A DNA stretch of 64,000 bases, taken from positions 6,882,001 to 6,946,000 of the forward strand of contig OX621256.1 of the NCBI GenBank assembly GCA_951640165.1, written 5' to 3'. Position 1 is the first letter of the stretch. Each line of letters opens with the position of its first letter. The notes beneath the pieces were generated by a model, which saw nothing but the letters and a program-made list of their open reading frames with translations, searched no databases and was not told where the DNA came from. The translations under genes and the position numbers were made by a program. The DNA comes from Pseudoips prasinana (lineage: Eukaryota; Arthropoda; Insecta; Lepidoptera; Nolidae). Of the stretch, positions 12,010-23,700 are shown piece after piece.

Positions 12010-13910
12010 CAAGAATGTATTGCCCCTTAGTAATCTTTAAAAAGTTTTTTTCATACTGACAATATCCCATCGCCGCCGTCAGTTATTTATACCATACAAG
12101 AATGATTTGCTTGTTAGTAATCTTATAAAGGTTCTATAAGGGTATTATCACACTGACAACGTCCCATCACCGTTGTCAAATACTTATACCAAACAAGAAC
12201 TATTTACTAGTTAGTAATCTTATAAAGATTCTATAAAGGTTGTATCACACTGACAAAGTCCCATCACCGTTGTCAAATACTTATACCAAACAAGAATTAT
12301 TTACTAGTTAGTAATCTTATAAAGGTTGTATCACACTGACAACGTCCCATCACCGTTGTCAGTTATTTATACTATTATTTACTTGTTAGTAATCTTATGA
12401 ACATTCTATAGAGGTTTAATTACACTGACAACATCGCATCACCACCATCAGTTACTTATACCATACTAGAATTATTTGCTTGTTATTAAACTTATAAAGG
12501 TTCTATAGAGCTTTTAACAAACTGACAACATCCTATCACCGCCGTGACTTACTTATTCCATACTAGAATTATTTGCTTGTTATTAAACTTATAAATGTTC
12601 TATAGAGCTTTTAACACACTGACAACATCCTATCACCGCCGTGATTTACTTATTCCATACTAGAATTATTTACTTGTTAGTAATCTTATAAAGGTTCAAT
12701 AGAGTTTTTCACACTGACAATATCCCATCACCGCCGTTAGTTACTTATACCATACTAGAATTATTTGCTTGTTAGCAATCTTATAAAGGTTCTAGAGAGT
12801 GTTTCACACTGACAATATCCCATCACCGCCGACAGTTACTTACACCATACTCGAATTATTTGCTTGTTAGTAATCTTATAAAGGTTCTATAGAGGTTTAA
12901 TCACACTGAAAACCTCGCAGCACCATCCTCTGTTACTTATTCTATACCAGAATTATTTTTAATAGTAATCTTATAAAGGTTCTTCCGAGGTTTTATCACA
13001 CTGACAATATCCCATCACCGCCGTCAGTTACTTATTCTATACAAGAATTATTTGCTTGTTAGTAATCTTATACAGTTTCTATCGAGGTTTTATCACACTG
13101 ACAATATCCCATCACCGCCATCAGTTACTTATACCATACAAGAATTATTTGCTTGTTAGTAATCTTATAAAGTTTCTATCGAGGTTTTATTACACTGACA
13201 AAATCCCATCACCGCCGTCAGTTACTTATACCATACTAGAATTATTTGTTTGTAAGTAATCTTATAAAGTTTCTATCGAGGTTTTATTACACTGACAAAA
13301 TCCCATCACCGCCGTCAGTTACTTATACCATACTAGAATTATTTGTTTGTTAGTAATCTTATAACGGTTCTACCGAGGTTTTATCACACTGACAACACCC
13401 CATCACCTCCATCAGTAACTTATACCATACTAGAATTATTTGCTTGTTAGTAATCTTATAAAGGTTCTATCGAGGTTTTATCACACTTACAACATCCCAT
13501 CACCGCCATCAGTTACTTATACCATAAGTACTAGAATCATTTACTCGTTAGTAATCTTATAAAGGTTCTATAGAGTTTTTCACACTGACAATATCCCATC
13601 ACCGCCGTTAGTTACTTATACCATACTAGAATTACTTGCTTGTTAGTAATCTTATAAAGGTTCAATAAAGGTTTAAGCACACTGAAAACCTCGCAGTACC
13701 GCCCTCAGTTACTTATTCTATACCAGATTTATTTTTATTAGTAAGCCTATAAAGGTTCTACCTAGGTTTTATCACACTGACAATATCCCATCACCGCCGT
13801 CAGTTACTTATACCTTAATAGAATTATTTGCTTGTTAGTAGTCTTATAAAGGTTCTACTGAGGTTTTATCACACTGACATCAACACCCCATCACCACCGT
13901 CAGTACAATA
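12010..13910. repeat. Satellite-like tandem array, ~96-bp monomer, about 20 copies
   Basis: The block CACACTGACAATATCCCATC followed by ACCGCCGTCAGTTACTTATA recurs about every 96 bp, at roughly 12066, 12163, 12261, 12347, 12436, 12532, 12628 and so on to 13888. Each unit continues with GAATTATTTGCTTGTTAGTA and TCTTATAAAGGTTCTA. Variant units with a CGCAG(C/T)ACC block lie near 12917 and 13691, about eight monomers apart. The array starts about 0.7 kb beyond the 3' end of gene 1. Confidence 0.92.
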
Positions 13911-14249
13911 ATCACCTCGGCCTATTGCGTTTCCGTTTGCCACTGCACATTCTACGTACTGACCAGAATTCATTGCCAGGGTGCGCGTTCGAATCCCAGG
14001 GGTATGTGAGGACAAGGAGTTTCCCAGAATGGGAACCAGTCAGCTTGGCAGACGGCTCCCTGTTTTCTAGTTGGACGTTTATGCCACCTGGAAACAGTAA
14101 AGGTCATATATAAGTTATATAACATGATATGGATCAAAAAGGAACACCTTACTTTTAAACTTAAATTTATAGTTTTACCAGAACTGAATTTCCCAAGACA
14201 ATACATATAATTTTTTTAAGGCACATCATTATCAGGCAGGGAAGCGTTC

Positions 14250-14405
14250 GGGAAGCTACGTAACATTTTCTCGTCCAAAATACCGCAGTGTCTCAAATCG
14301 AAAGTCTTCGACCAGTGTGTGTTGCCAGTGATGACTTATGGAACAGAGACGTGGTCGCTCATTATGGACCTCATTAGAAGGCTCAGGGTTACCCATAGAG
14401 CAATG
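14250..14405 (+). pseudogene. LINE reverse-transcriptase C-terminal fragment
   Basis: One frame reads KSKVFDQCVLPVMTYGTETW followed by RRLRVTHRAM, the region after the RT palm in RTE-like elements. It lacks a start and the rest of the protein. It is a dead 5'- and 3'-truncated LINE piece just downstream of gene 1. Confidence 0.7.
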
Positions 14406-14618
14406 GACAGTCTCATAACCACCTCATATAATGTATTTGGCATTGCTCTGATTTAATCAACTCTTCTTTCCTAGAAGAGTCCATTCTTGTCTGAAAAATT
14501 GTTCAGCCAGAAATCAGAATGGTAATAGTTATTTTTGTGAACGTACCACCTACGACTCGTCCAATAAACCGATGTTGAACCGTTTGGTGTGGGACAACCA
14601 TTGTCAGTTTGCAGGTTG

Positions 14619-14728
14619 CTAATAATTTGAATATTTATAATTACCTCTGGGATGTCTTTTGCTTTCGAAGAATATATTCTTTTCAGCATTTTTACTGGCA
14701 GTCTCACTAGAATTGTCTGTGAACATAG
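14619..14728 (-). CDS. Gene 1 terminal exon 11
   Basis: Residues 492-526, starting MFTDNSSETASKN and ending GNYKYSNY, then TAG. Acceptor TTTTCAG. No AATAAA was found close downstream on this strand, so the 3' UTR end is not placed. Confidence 0.78.
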
Positions 14729-17700
14729 CTGAAAATAAAACGAACAAAATTACTTATTATAATCGATAGATAAACTATTAACACTTTGAATAAAGAAAAT
14801 ATTCACCTAACGCTGTATCACAGCTTACTAGGCCAGATATAAGGTAGCTAGCAAGAATTACTTTCACCAGACACATTAACCAAGAACTTAAAAAGCAAAT
14901 TAAAATTAACAGTCTAATCCTTGAGATCATCTAAAAATCTAAAATTGAGGACAAATCCACATTTAAGGACAAGTCAATCGGGGTACAAGCAACAGCACTG
15001 TGTGAATGGCATCATATCATCATTACTCTTGAAAGTATCAACTGGTTTTAATTTGTTTTTTTTTTGTTTGATAGGTGACAAATTCACCTTTCAAACAATA
15101 AAAAACAAATTACGTGTGTTCTGAGCAAAGTTTCATGAAAATCGATGTCGATCGTCCATGATGGCCGCCGCCACAAAATGGCGGATTACATATTTTTACA
15201 CAACTCCCTTAATTTCGATCTCAAATGAGAGGACTTGACTAGTACTTGGCTGCCATCACAAAATGGCAAATATTTTTTTTTTCCTCTAAGAAAACTATCA
15301 GCGGTTTTTTAAATTTCGAAAAGGAGCTAAACTTTAAATATTCTGTACCAATCTTTTTGTTAGCGATGTAGGAGTGAAGCAAGTTGTTCAAGCCACCGAA
15401 TAGGCGACGAAGTCTTACGATAACAACCGGGACCGACAGTTTAAAGCCAAATGTGTCACGGTCACGACTATGTAGTCCTACCGTAGCGCGCTGGGCACAT
15501 TTTAGTTTGACATCTATATGATTGTAACCAAGCTGTACCTAATCTGTTCTCAAAAGTGATTTTGGGACTTTTCTGTAAAAGAAAAAATTCTCAGTATCAG
15601 CCCGAAGTCTGGAAGTTGGCGGTATTATACCCCCGTGCCTCGAAGACCACGTAAAGCCGTCGGTCCTGTACCTTCTTTCCGGTCGTGTCGCTAATCATCC
15701 CATCGGATCATGAGAGTGATGAAATAGAAAGTGCCCATGTGTTTGCGCACACACTTGTGCACTATAATATGGCTAATCTTCATTGAGACTGGCCGCCGTA
15801 GGCGAAATTCGGATAGGAAGGCATATTAAGGCTGTGGCAGTCAAAAAATACGTGCCCTCCAAAGCACGGCGACGCTGAGAAATGAAACCACTTTGATAGT
15901 AACCCATGTATAAGCTGACCACCCTAACTATTATTAAAGTTTTTCTCTTGTAATACTCACCTAACACAGTGTTACTAGGCTTGATATAGGCAAAGTTAAT
16001 ATCAGAAACATGATTCAACATGTCTTTACGAAGCATATGCCTGATTCGTTCCAGTATTGTTAAAACATAGACATCTGTTTGGTGATTTGAGATCTTCCAT
16101 ACACCTAGTCCTATAAAATAAAAATATCGTCAAAATTATGAAAAAAAATTACAAATCCGAAGCAAGGGAGCTTTTGTAGTGTTCTAAGGATCTGTAGTAA
16201 AACCTATCTCGTTTTACTATCTTATAGTTTTACCAATCCATTTGTCCGACTGTATATCCGCAAATTACTCCGTCAATTCTTCATAGCAAAAAAAAACAGT
16301 TATTTGAAATGATATTTCCTTAATGTGTAAGATGGTTTAAAAGGCATTGAATAAATATCTAAATTTATTGATAAATTCCTTAGAAACCTTAGGACCTACG
16401 CACGCACGCAAACGAACACGCCCACGCACACGCACGCACGCAGTTTTACTAAAAAAGTATCCTGCATTTCTCAGATAATTGAATACTATTCCTTATGAGA
16501 AATAGCATTCTTAAATCATATAATCAAAAGCAAGTGTTTATGAGAAGTCAGAACATAAATAGTTAATACTTACCACAACCAATGATATTAACGAACGCAT
16601 CTTTTCCTTCTTCCCTAGCTCTCGCCTCAGCCTCAACCAACACGGTTTCAGCCAAAATGCATATTCTCTTATAATACACTTCGTTGTCGAATATATACTC
16701 GAAGCCTTTAAAACCTCCGGTCACATAACGGTCCGTATAAGACTTCTCGTCGTCTTTCTGGGAGTTGCTGACGTACGATGTTAATTCTCCATGGGTGTAA
16801 CTAGGTACCTAAAAACAACAAATTCTTCTGTATAATTCAGGGTTACTGTCCCACTGCTGGGCAAATCCTTCTGAAAATGGGAAGGGATAGTCCATAGTCC
16901 ACCACGCGGGCATATTGCAATCTTTATATGCCATCAAGAACATTTTGGTGAACTCTCAGGCATGTGGATTTCCTCATGATGTTTTCATGCACTGTTTTAA
17001 GTACGAGATAATACTGAATGTGGATATGGGTAGTGCAATTGTGGAGATTTTTGGGGGACGTTTTTGTCCAGCAGTGGACGTGATTCGGCTAATAGTGACA
17101 TGAATTTCAAAAATCACTTAGGGTCGACACCCAGTGGTCTCGAGCCGTCTAGGACATGCTTGGTTGAATGAAAACCTAAAGGTTCAATGTAAATCGATCT
17201 ATCCACTAATCCTTCAGTAATACAAACATTTTCAGAATAGGTACCTTTTTCATACATTGAGGATTCCTTAGATGGCCAAATTGTACCACTTGTTGGTACA
17301 AGTGGTTGTTGTACCCATTGTTGGTACAAAGGCTAGATTTAGATAACTGATCAAAACCGGAGGAATGGATTTCTCTCCGAAAACATCTGCCGCCAAACCG
17401 CCGCTAGACCGACTCAGCGGATACTTAAATGAATAAATGTTTTGGGAAAACGAACACCGGACCTGTATATTGGCAATCAGACAACTGACAAACCCAATTA
17501 TATATTTCTAAATACATATATATTATAGATTAATGACACCCAGACAAAGGAGAAAATAATCGTGCTCATCACACCAGAATTTGTCCTGGGTGGAGATCGA
17601 ACCCATGAGCTCGGGCTTAGCACTCAGGGTCATTAACCACTAGATGAACAGACCAGTCAAATATTCTTCTGCTTATATCTATTTCTGAACACCGAGCACC

Positions 17701-20700
17701 GAGGTCTGTATAATATGGCCTGCGTAACTGGCTTGTCTGCGATGAGATTGGCTGGAAAAACCGAAATTTGCCCAGGATATCCAATCTGCAATTTTTTAAT
17801 AAATCTTTTCTTTCTTTCTTTCGTACCTGATAGAACTCCGACCACATCTGCCGCCACATATGTTTAGCCGACTGGTTATTCCTTACATACGTAGTTTTCA
17901 ATACATTTAAACAAGTTGTGGGTGTCACCTCTTCCCCATAACCATTGTCGGGACAGTTCTGTTCTTCTGTGATAAGGATATCTTCGAAGTCCATGCGCAT
18001 TTTTCGCTTAAAACGAGGACCTATTGCACCTGCAAAGTATATAAATTTTATTCTTATATAGTATTTGTAAATTAATGTACAAGGGCGAGTTACTCACCAC
18101 AATACCACGCAGCAAATCCTTGTAAGTAAGCCGGGATCAACAGTGGCACACAATAAAATGATACTGAGCAGTGAGGCTAAGGCATGTCCCGGAGGAATAA
18201 CCTTAACTGTCTTGAAAACCACTACATATTTAATCAGACAGAAACAAAGAGTTGGAAAAAGAAGTTCTACTTCCAAGAGCGAGATGGCAGCTGAACTCTG
18301 GGCTTTATGATCGTCATCATTATATCTGCCGAAAGACGTCCACTGCTGTACAAAGTGTCTCCACATTGTGTCCATAACTTGGGGGAGGGGAAGGAGGTTA
18401 TGCCATAATCGCCACGCTTAGCAGACAGGTTGGCGATCGCAGTATAATGGTCATATTATTCAGAGAAACGCTGCTGCCCATTCTCTGGTTTACAGGGTTA
18501 CTAGTAATAATGTACTCTTAGCCGAATTCGGCCACGGCGGCCAGTCTCAACAGTGATTGGCCATCTGCGCGGGACATATTATAGTGCTCAAGTGTGTGCG
18601 CAAACACAGGAGCACTTTCTATTCCATCACTCCCATGATCCGATGGGACGCCTTAGCGACACGACCGGAAAGAGGTCAGGCACAGGACCGACGGCTTTAC
18701 GTGCTCTCCGAAGCACGGGGGTATAATACTGCCAACTCCCAGGGTTACTAGTAAAACACCAACAACATCGCAGGACTAGATATCTTACACCATAAACAAC
18801 AACTATTGTTTCTATTTTATTTTTGTACAAATAAGTATTGCTTTAATTTTGAATGTTTATGTGACTCTACGCGTATCACAAAGATTACGTAAATATACTC
18901 TTGCGAGGGTGCGGGGAAGCGCTAGCGCCTTTGAACTTAACCCATTTCCCTAGTCACCGGTCGACTATCAGTTTTTTTTTTTCTATTATTGAGGTATGTC
19001 CAAACTCGTATAACAAAAGGTATTGCGGTAACTTTCTACCAGGATGAGATGGGGTGGTATTACTCTTAACCGTCAACCACACAGCAAGGATTTTAATAGA
19101 TTGACTGTCTCTTTGGTCTAGCGGTAGCATGTTCAACGGCAAGAGGTCCTGGGTTCAAATCCCGGGTCGGGCAAAAACTGATTTCTCAATATCAGCCCGA
19201 AGTCTGGGAGTTGGCGGTATAACACCTCCATGCTTCGGATACCACGTAATGCCGTCGGTCCTGTCCCTGACCTCTTTCCGGTTGTCGTCCCATCGGATCA
19301 CGAGATGATTAAATATAAAGTTCCCTTGTGTATGCGCACACACTTCTGCCCTTAATATGTGTTGCGCAATTGGCTAATCTCCATGTTATCATTAATAGAT
19401 TACGTCAACTCACCTATTATAACAGCTTCAGTTTCAATATCTTCTTCATTCACAACCCCATCATTGTTCCTCGCCCCATCGTTGATACACTCAGTATGTC
19501 CACTCACGAACACCATAGCAGAGATCTTCATCTCATCATAACTGAGGCAGTTTTCCAATGTCAGTGGGGCGCGTTGATTTATAGTGCCTATTGATTCCCA
19601 ACCATCCTGTCTGCAAAGAATAATGCGCCTTAAGTGGAAAGTAATAAGATTTAATTTTAGCTGTCTTTAGTGACGGGGAGAAATATGACGGCCTCAACTC
19701 AACGTTGGGTCCCCCTACGTTGAGATGAAGCGGCATATGGGGTGTAGAAGTTGTCCCGACGGAATATCTACTTGTTGGCGTGGTTGGCAAATGCTTGCTT
19801 TTCACGCCGGAGACTGTGAGTTCGATTCCCACCCAGGACAGATTTTTGTCTGCATGAACATGTCTGTTTGTCCTGAGTCTGGGTGTAATTACCTATTTAA
19901 GTATGTATTTACAAAATAAAAAATAGTATATCATTTATCTGGTTTCCATAGTACAAGCTCTACTTAGTTTGGGATCAGTTGGCCGTATCTGAATAATATC
20001 CCAAGATATTATACTATTGTATGTCTACCAATCAATCAATCATTTATTTGCCTAACATGCCATTTAAAATAATAGAACTCTGCGTTCTACCTAAAGGCAT
20101 GCAAAATCAGTTTTACATAGAATATCTCATCATCAGCCTGACATCGTCAACTGCTGGGCATAAGCCTCCCCCAAATGTTTCTATAACGTTGTCATTTGCC
20201 GTAGTACTTAGTCACCGCGCTCGGCATGCGAGTTGCCTCGCGCAGTGTCGGTGGTAGCTAGTACACAGTCAAGCTATTGCCTGACTACCCTTAGTATCCC
20301 TTAGTATGCCTTGTTGTTCTTTCTAGGCCGGAAACAACATACTGACTAACTAACACACTGCCATCTGATCCCAAACCAGGCAGACACTGTTCTACGGTAA
20401 CCAGACAAATGATAAACATACTTATATATTTCTAACTACATACATATTATAGATAAATTACACCCAGACAGAACAAATCATCGTGCTCATCACACAAAGA
20501 TTTGTCCCGGGTTGGGATCAAACCCACTTGTGAAAATCGTCGATACAAAACAGAATACCTCACCCTTCTTCTCCTGATATCAACATATAAGAATCCTTCG
20601 GCCCCACAAAACTGATGGCTCGCTTCTTCAATATTCGATCTATGAGGTCGGGAACTGTCATATCCTTGTAGAACTCCTTCTCTATGGCACTGCCGAACTC

Positions 20701-23700
20701 TCTGGAATTAAAAAGTAGAAAATTAATGTTAAGGTTAATCTGTACGTACTATAGTAAATTCAGGTGCTCATAGCTAGATGGTCACACCGGTCTGTAAGTG
20801 ATCGGCGAGATTAAGCAATCAGGCTCGCGGTCAGTCCATAGATGGGTGACCACCAAAGAGGTTTAATTTCTGAACGGTGGTCCCGATTGTAGTCATTAGG
20901 CAACAGTCGTTAAGCCATGTCAGAGGCCTAATGGGCGGCATGAACAACTCTGGACACTAGGGTAACCACTGCCCATTCGATAAGAAGATAATAAATTAAT
21001 TTAAATTAAATTAACAGCCTAGACTGTCTCGCTCTCCACTTAAAGAGAAAACATTCCTACTAATATTATAAATGCGAAAGTTTGTGAGTATGGATGTTTG
21101 TTTACTACTCTTTCACACAAAAACTACTGGACGAATTTTGATGAAACTTTGTAGTAATATAGCGTATATATTCGAATTACACACAGGCTGTAATTTATAA
21201 GTTCGATGCGGATAAAACCGCGAGCAACAGCTAGTATAAAATATATCAAATAAGTTTCCGGAACATATCACAATCAAGCAAAGCTTGTACCATAGATACT
21301 AGAGAAATTGTTGTTACATCACTGGCTTTTGTAAACTACTGTAAAGTATTCAAAATCATTGCGATCATTCTATATAACTAAGTTACCCATACTTCAATAA
21401 AATATACAAACAAGAATGGACATGTCTCTTACTTATATAAAATTACAATAGAAATACATTATCAGCCTGATATTGTCCAATGCTGGACATAGGCCTCCTC
21501 CAAAGGTTTCTGCAACGTTACCATAGTACTGTGACGACCTTCTTGGTTGTCACCTTCGTTCGTCCAAATATTTAAAAAGAAATAATTAAAAAAGAACGCG
21601 TTTGAAAATATTTCAAACGAAAATAACAAAATTCTTTAGAACATTTTCAGTCTACGAAAGAGCTCTCTAATGTAGCAAGCCCTGTTACCTATCATAGAAA
21701 AATTGAAGAAAATATACGACGTATTACGCAACTTCAGTGTATTATTTGCAATATAAACAAGATCCTGAAGACGATCTGGAGTAGCAGAACGTCATAGTAC
21801 CGTAGTCACTGCGCTTGGCATGCGAGTTGTCTCCCTGGTGTCGGTGGTAGTTAGTACACAGGTGGCGCTGCTGCCCGACTACCTGGTGTATCCCTTAGTC
21901 CCCTTTTACGACACCCACGGGATGGTATGGGGTGGCCCTGTTATTCTATCTAGGCCGGAAACCACACGGTCAAATCATTTAGAACAATCTTTTAACTTGT
22001 GAGACTAAACATAGTTACTTCCCTTATTTAAGTTATTGTTAGTTTTTTTTTTAATATCAGCGGGCCTCATACGAGCAAGTGAGTCACCTGATGGTAAGTG
22101 ATCACCGCCGCCCATGGATACTCGCGACACCAGAGGAGTCGCGGGTGCGTTGCCGGCCTTTAAGAGTCAGCTAACAAGTGTTGCTGACCCTTCCTCCCAC
22201 CCCAATGAGCTCTGGCGACCTTACGCACACTCCAAAACACAACATTTAAATTATTAATGTTATTATTAAGGAATGTCTTCTGTAAGGTGGAGGTACTTCC
22301 CCAGTCGGGCTGCTCTTTGAGCGAATGAACGCTATGCCCTACCTCTCTTAAAAGAGTGGTTATTTATAGATTTAACTATTTTTGAGTATCGAAATTTATA
22401 CTTTATCCTTTTGACAATGTTTAGCTTTGCGCTGCGTGTGAGTATGTAGTTCACATATTGGATTTTTCTGTGTACATGACTGTCACAGTCAAAACGGTTA
22501 GTATGAGATATGTTACCTTTTATAAATAAGGAAATGTGTCATAAGCAGCAATACTCGTTCGTGTATCAGCGGGTATGTCGAAGATATATTCTTCCTTATC
22601 TTCTCAATGGAACGGCGTTTTTTCAATTCTTCAAGCCTGCAAATAAAACACCAGATTTAACATTCGTATAACTTATGATACTAGAGATCGCGCTTCTTCG
22701 AAATTGGACCATTAACGTTATATTGTCAAAGACTATAGACATTAAAGACAAATTATATTAACCTGTTTTCAGTTTTGACACTAAGTTTGTAATCTCTTCT
22801 GAGCTTGTCAGTGTATCAAAAATATTAGCTTTCTGCATATGAACTTTAACTGCTCCAAATTTTATACTCCTCTGTCCGCACAATTTTCGTAAAATGAGGT
22901 CCGTCATAATAATAATACCTTAATATAGACAGAACCATTGTCAATATGTAGTAAAAATATTAGACTTAAACTAGATAATTAAACATAATTTCTTGACAAT
23001 AACTTGATACGAGCTAGCTAAATATCATTGCTATAATAAAATAAATTTTATAAATGTTTTCATACAATATGTACCTAAATATCTATGTTACTAGAAATAA
23101 TAATGTATACAACTATATTACTACAAACATGTTCTGACTATTTACAAGCGCTTTTTTAAAGTCTACGTGAATAAAAAACTTTTTTATTTTTATTTATTTT
23201 ATTTAGGTACAAAGTTTTTGCTTCACATATGAATATTATGATAATTACAGAACTTAATATGCTGATCAAAAATTCATGAGTGATTTTATTGACAGATAAA
23301 ACCCAGATAGATGTTTTTGCCGCTAGCAGTTAAACACTTGCTACGCCAAAATCATTAAAGTCAATTAGATAAGTATACATCACCACGTCAATGGAAACCC
23401 CTAATTAATAAAAGGAAAATCATTAAATAATCACCTACGATTATTTTGTAATGCCCCGATTTTGTACAATATGTTGGTATTTGATTTGAATACTATTGGA
23501 TTTATTGAACATTGTTCTTAAACAGACAAACATCGTAATCGGATCAGGGTTTCCATGAGCATATGTAACTTCATATATAGTCCGGAATCGATTTTTTTTA
23601 ATAATAATATCTTGGGACATTATTCACACACAGTCATCTGATTCCAAACTAAGCAGAGCTTATACTATGGAAACCAGATATCTGATATACTACATACTTT

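Noticed and set aside
19108..19175. Functional tRNA gene
   Set aside because: A and B boxes are present, but the same head is followed by the same SINE body in several copies and I cannot fold a clean acceptor stem. Called as a SINE head.
20768..20880. Free 5S rRNA gene or pseudogene
   Set aside because: Only part of 5S is matched, and every copy continues into the same non-5S body, so this is a SINE head.
22763..22907. ATG ORF (48 codons, MTDLILRK...) as first exon of gene 1
   Set aside because: It ends in phase 1 at the donor, and joining to the next exon gives an immediate stop. The other frame through the same donor joins both to exon 3 (31156) and to exon 5 without conflict.
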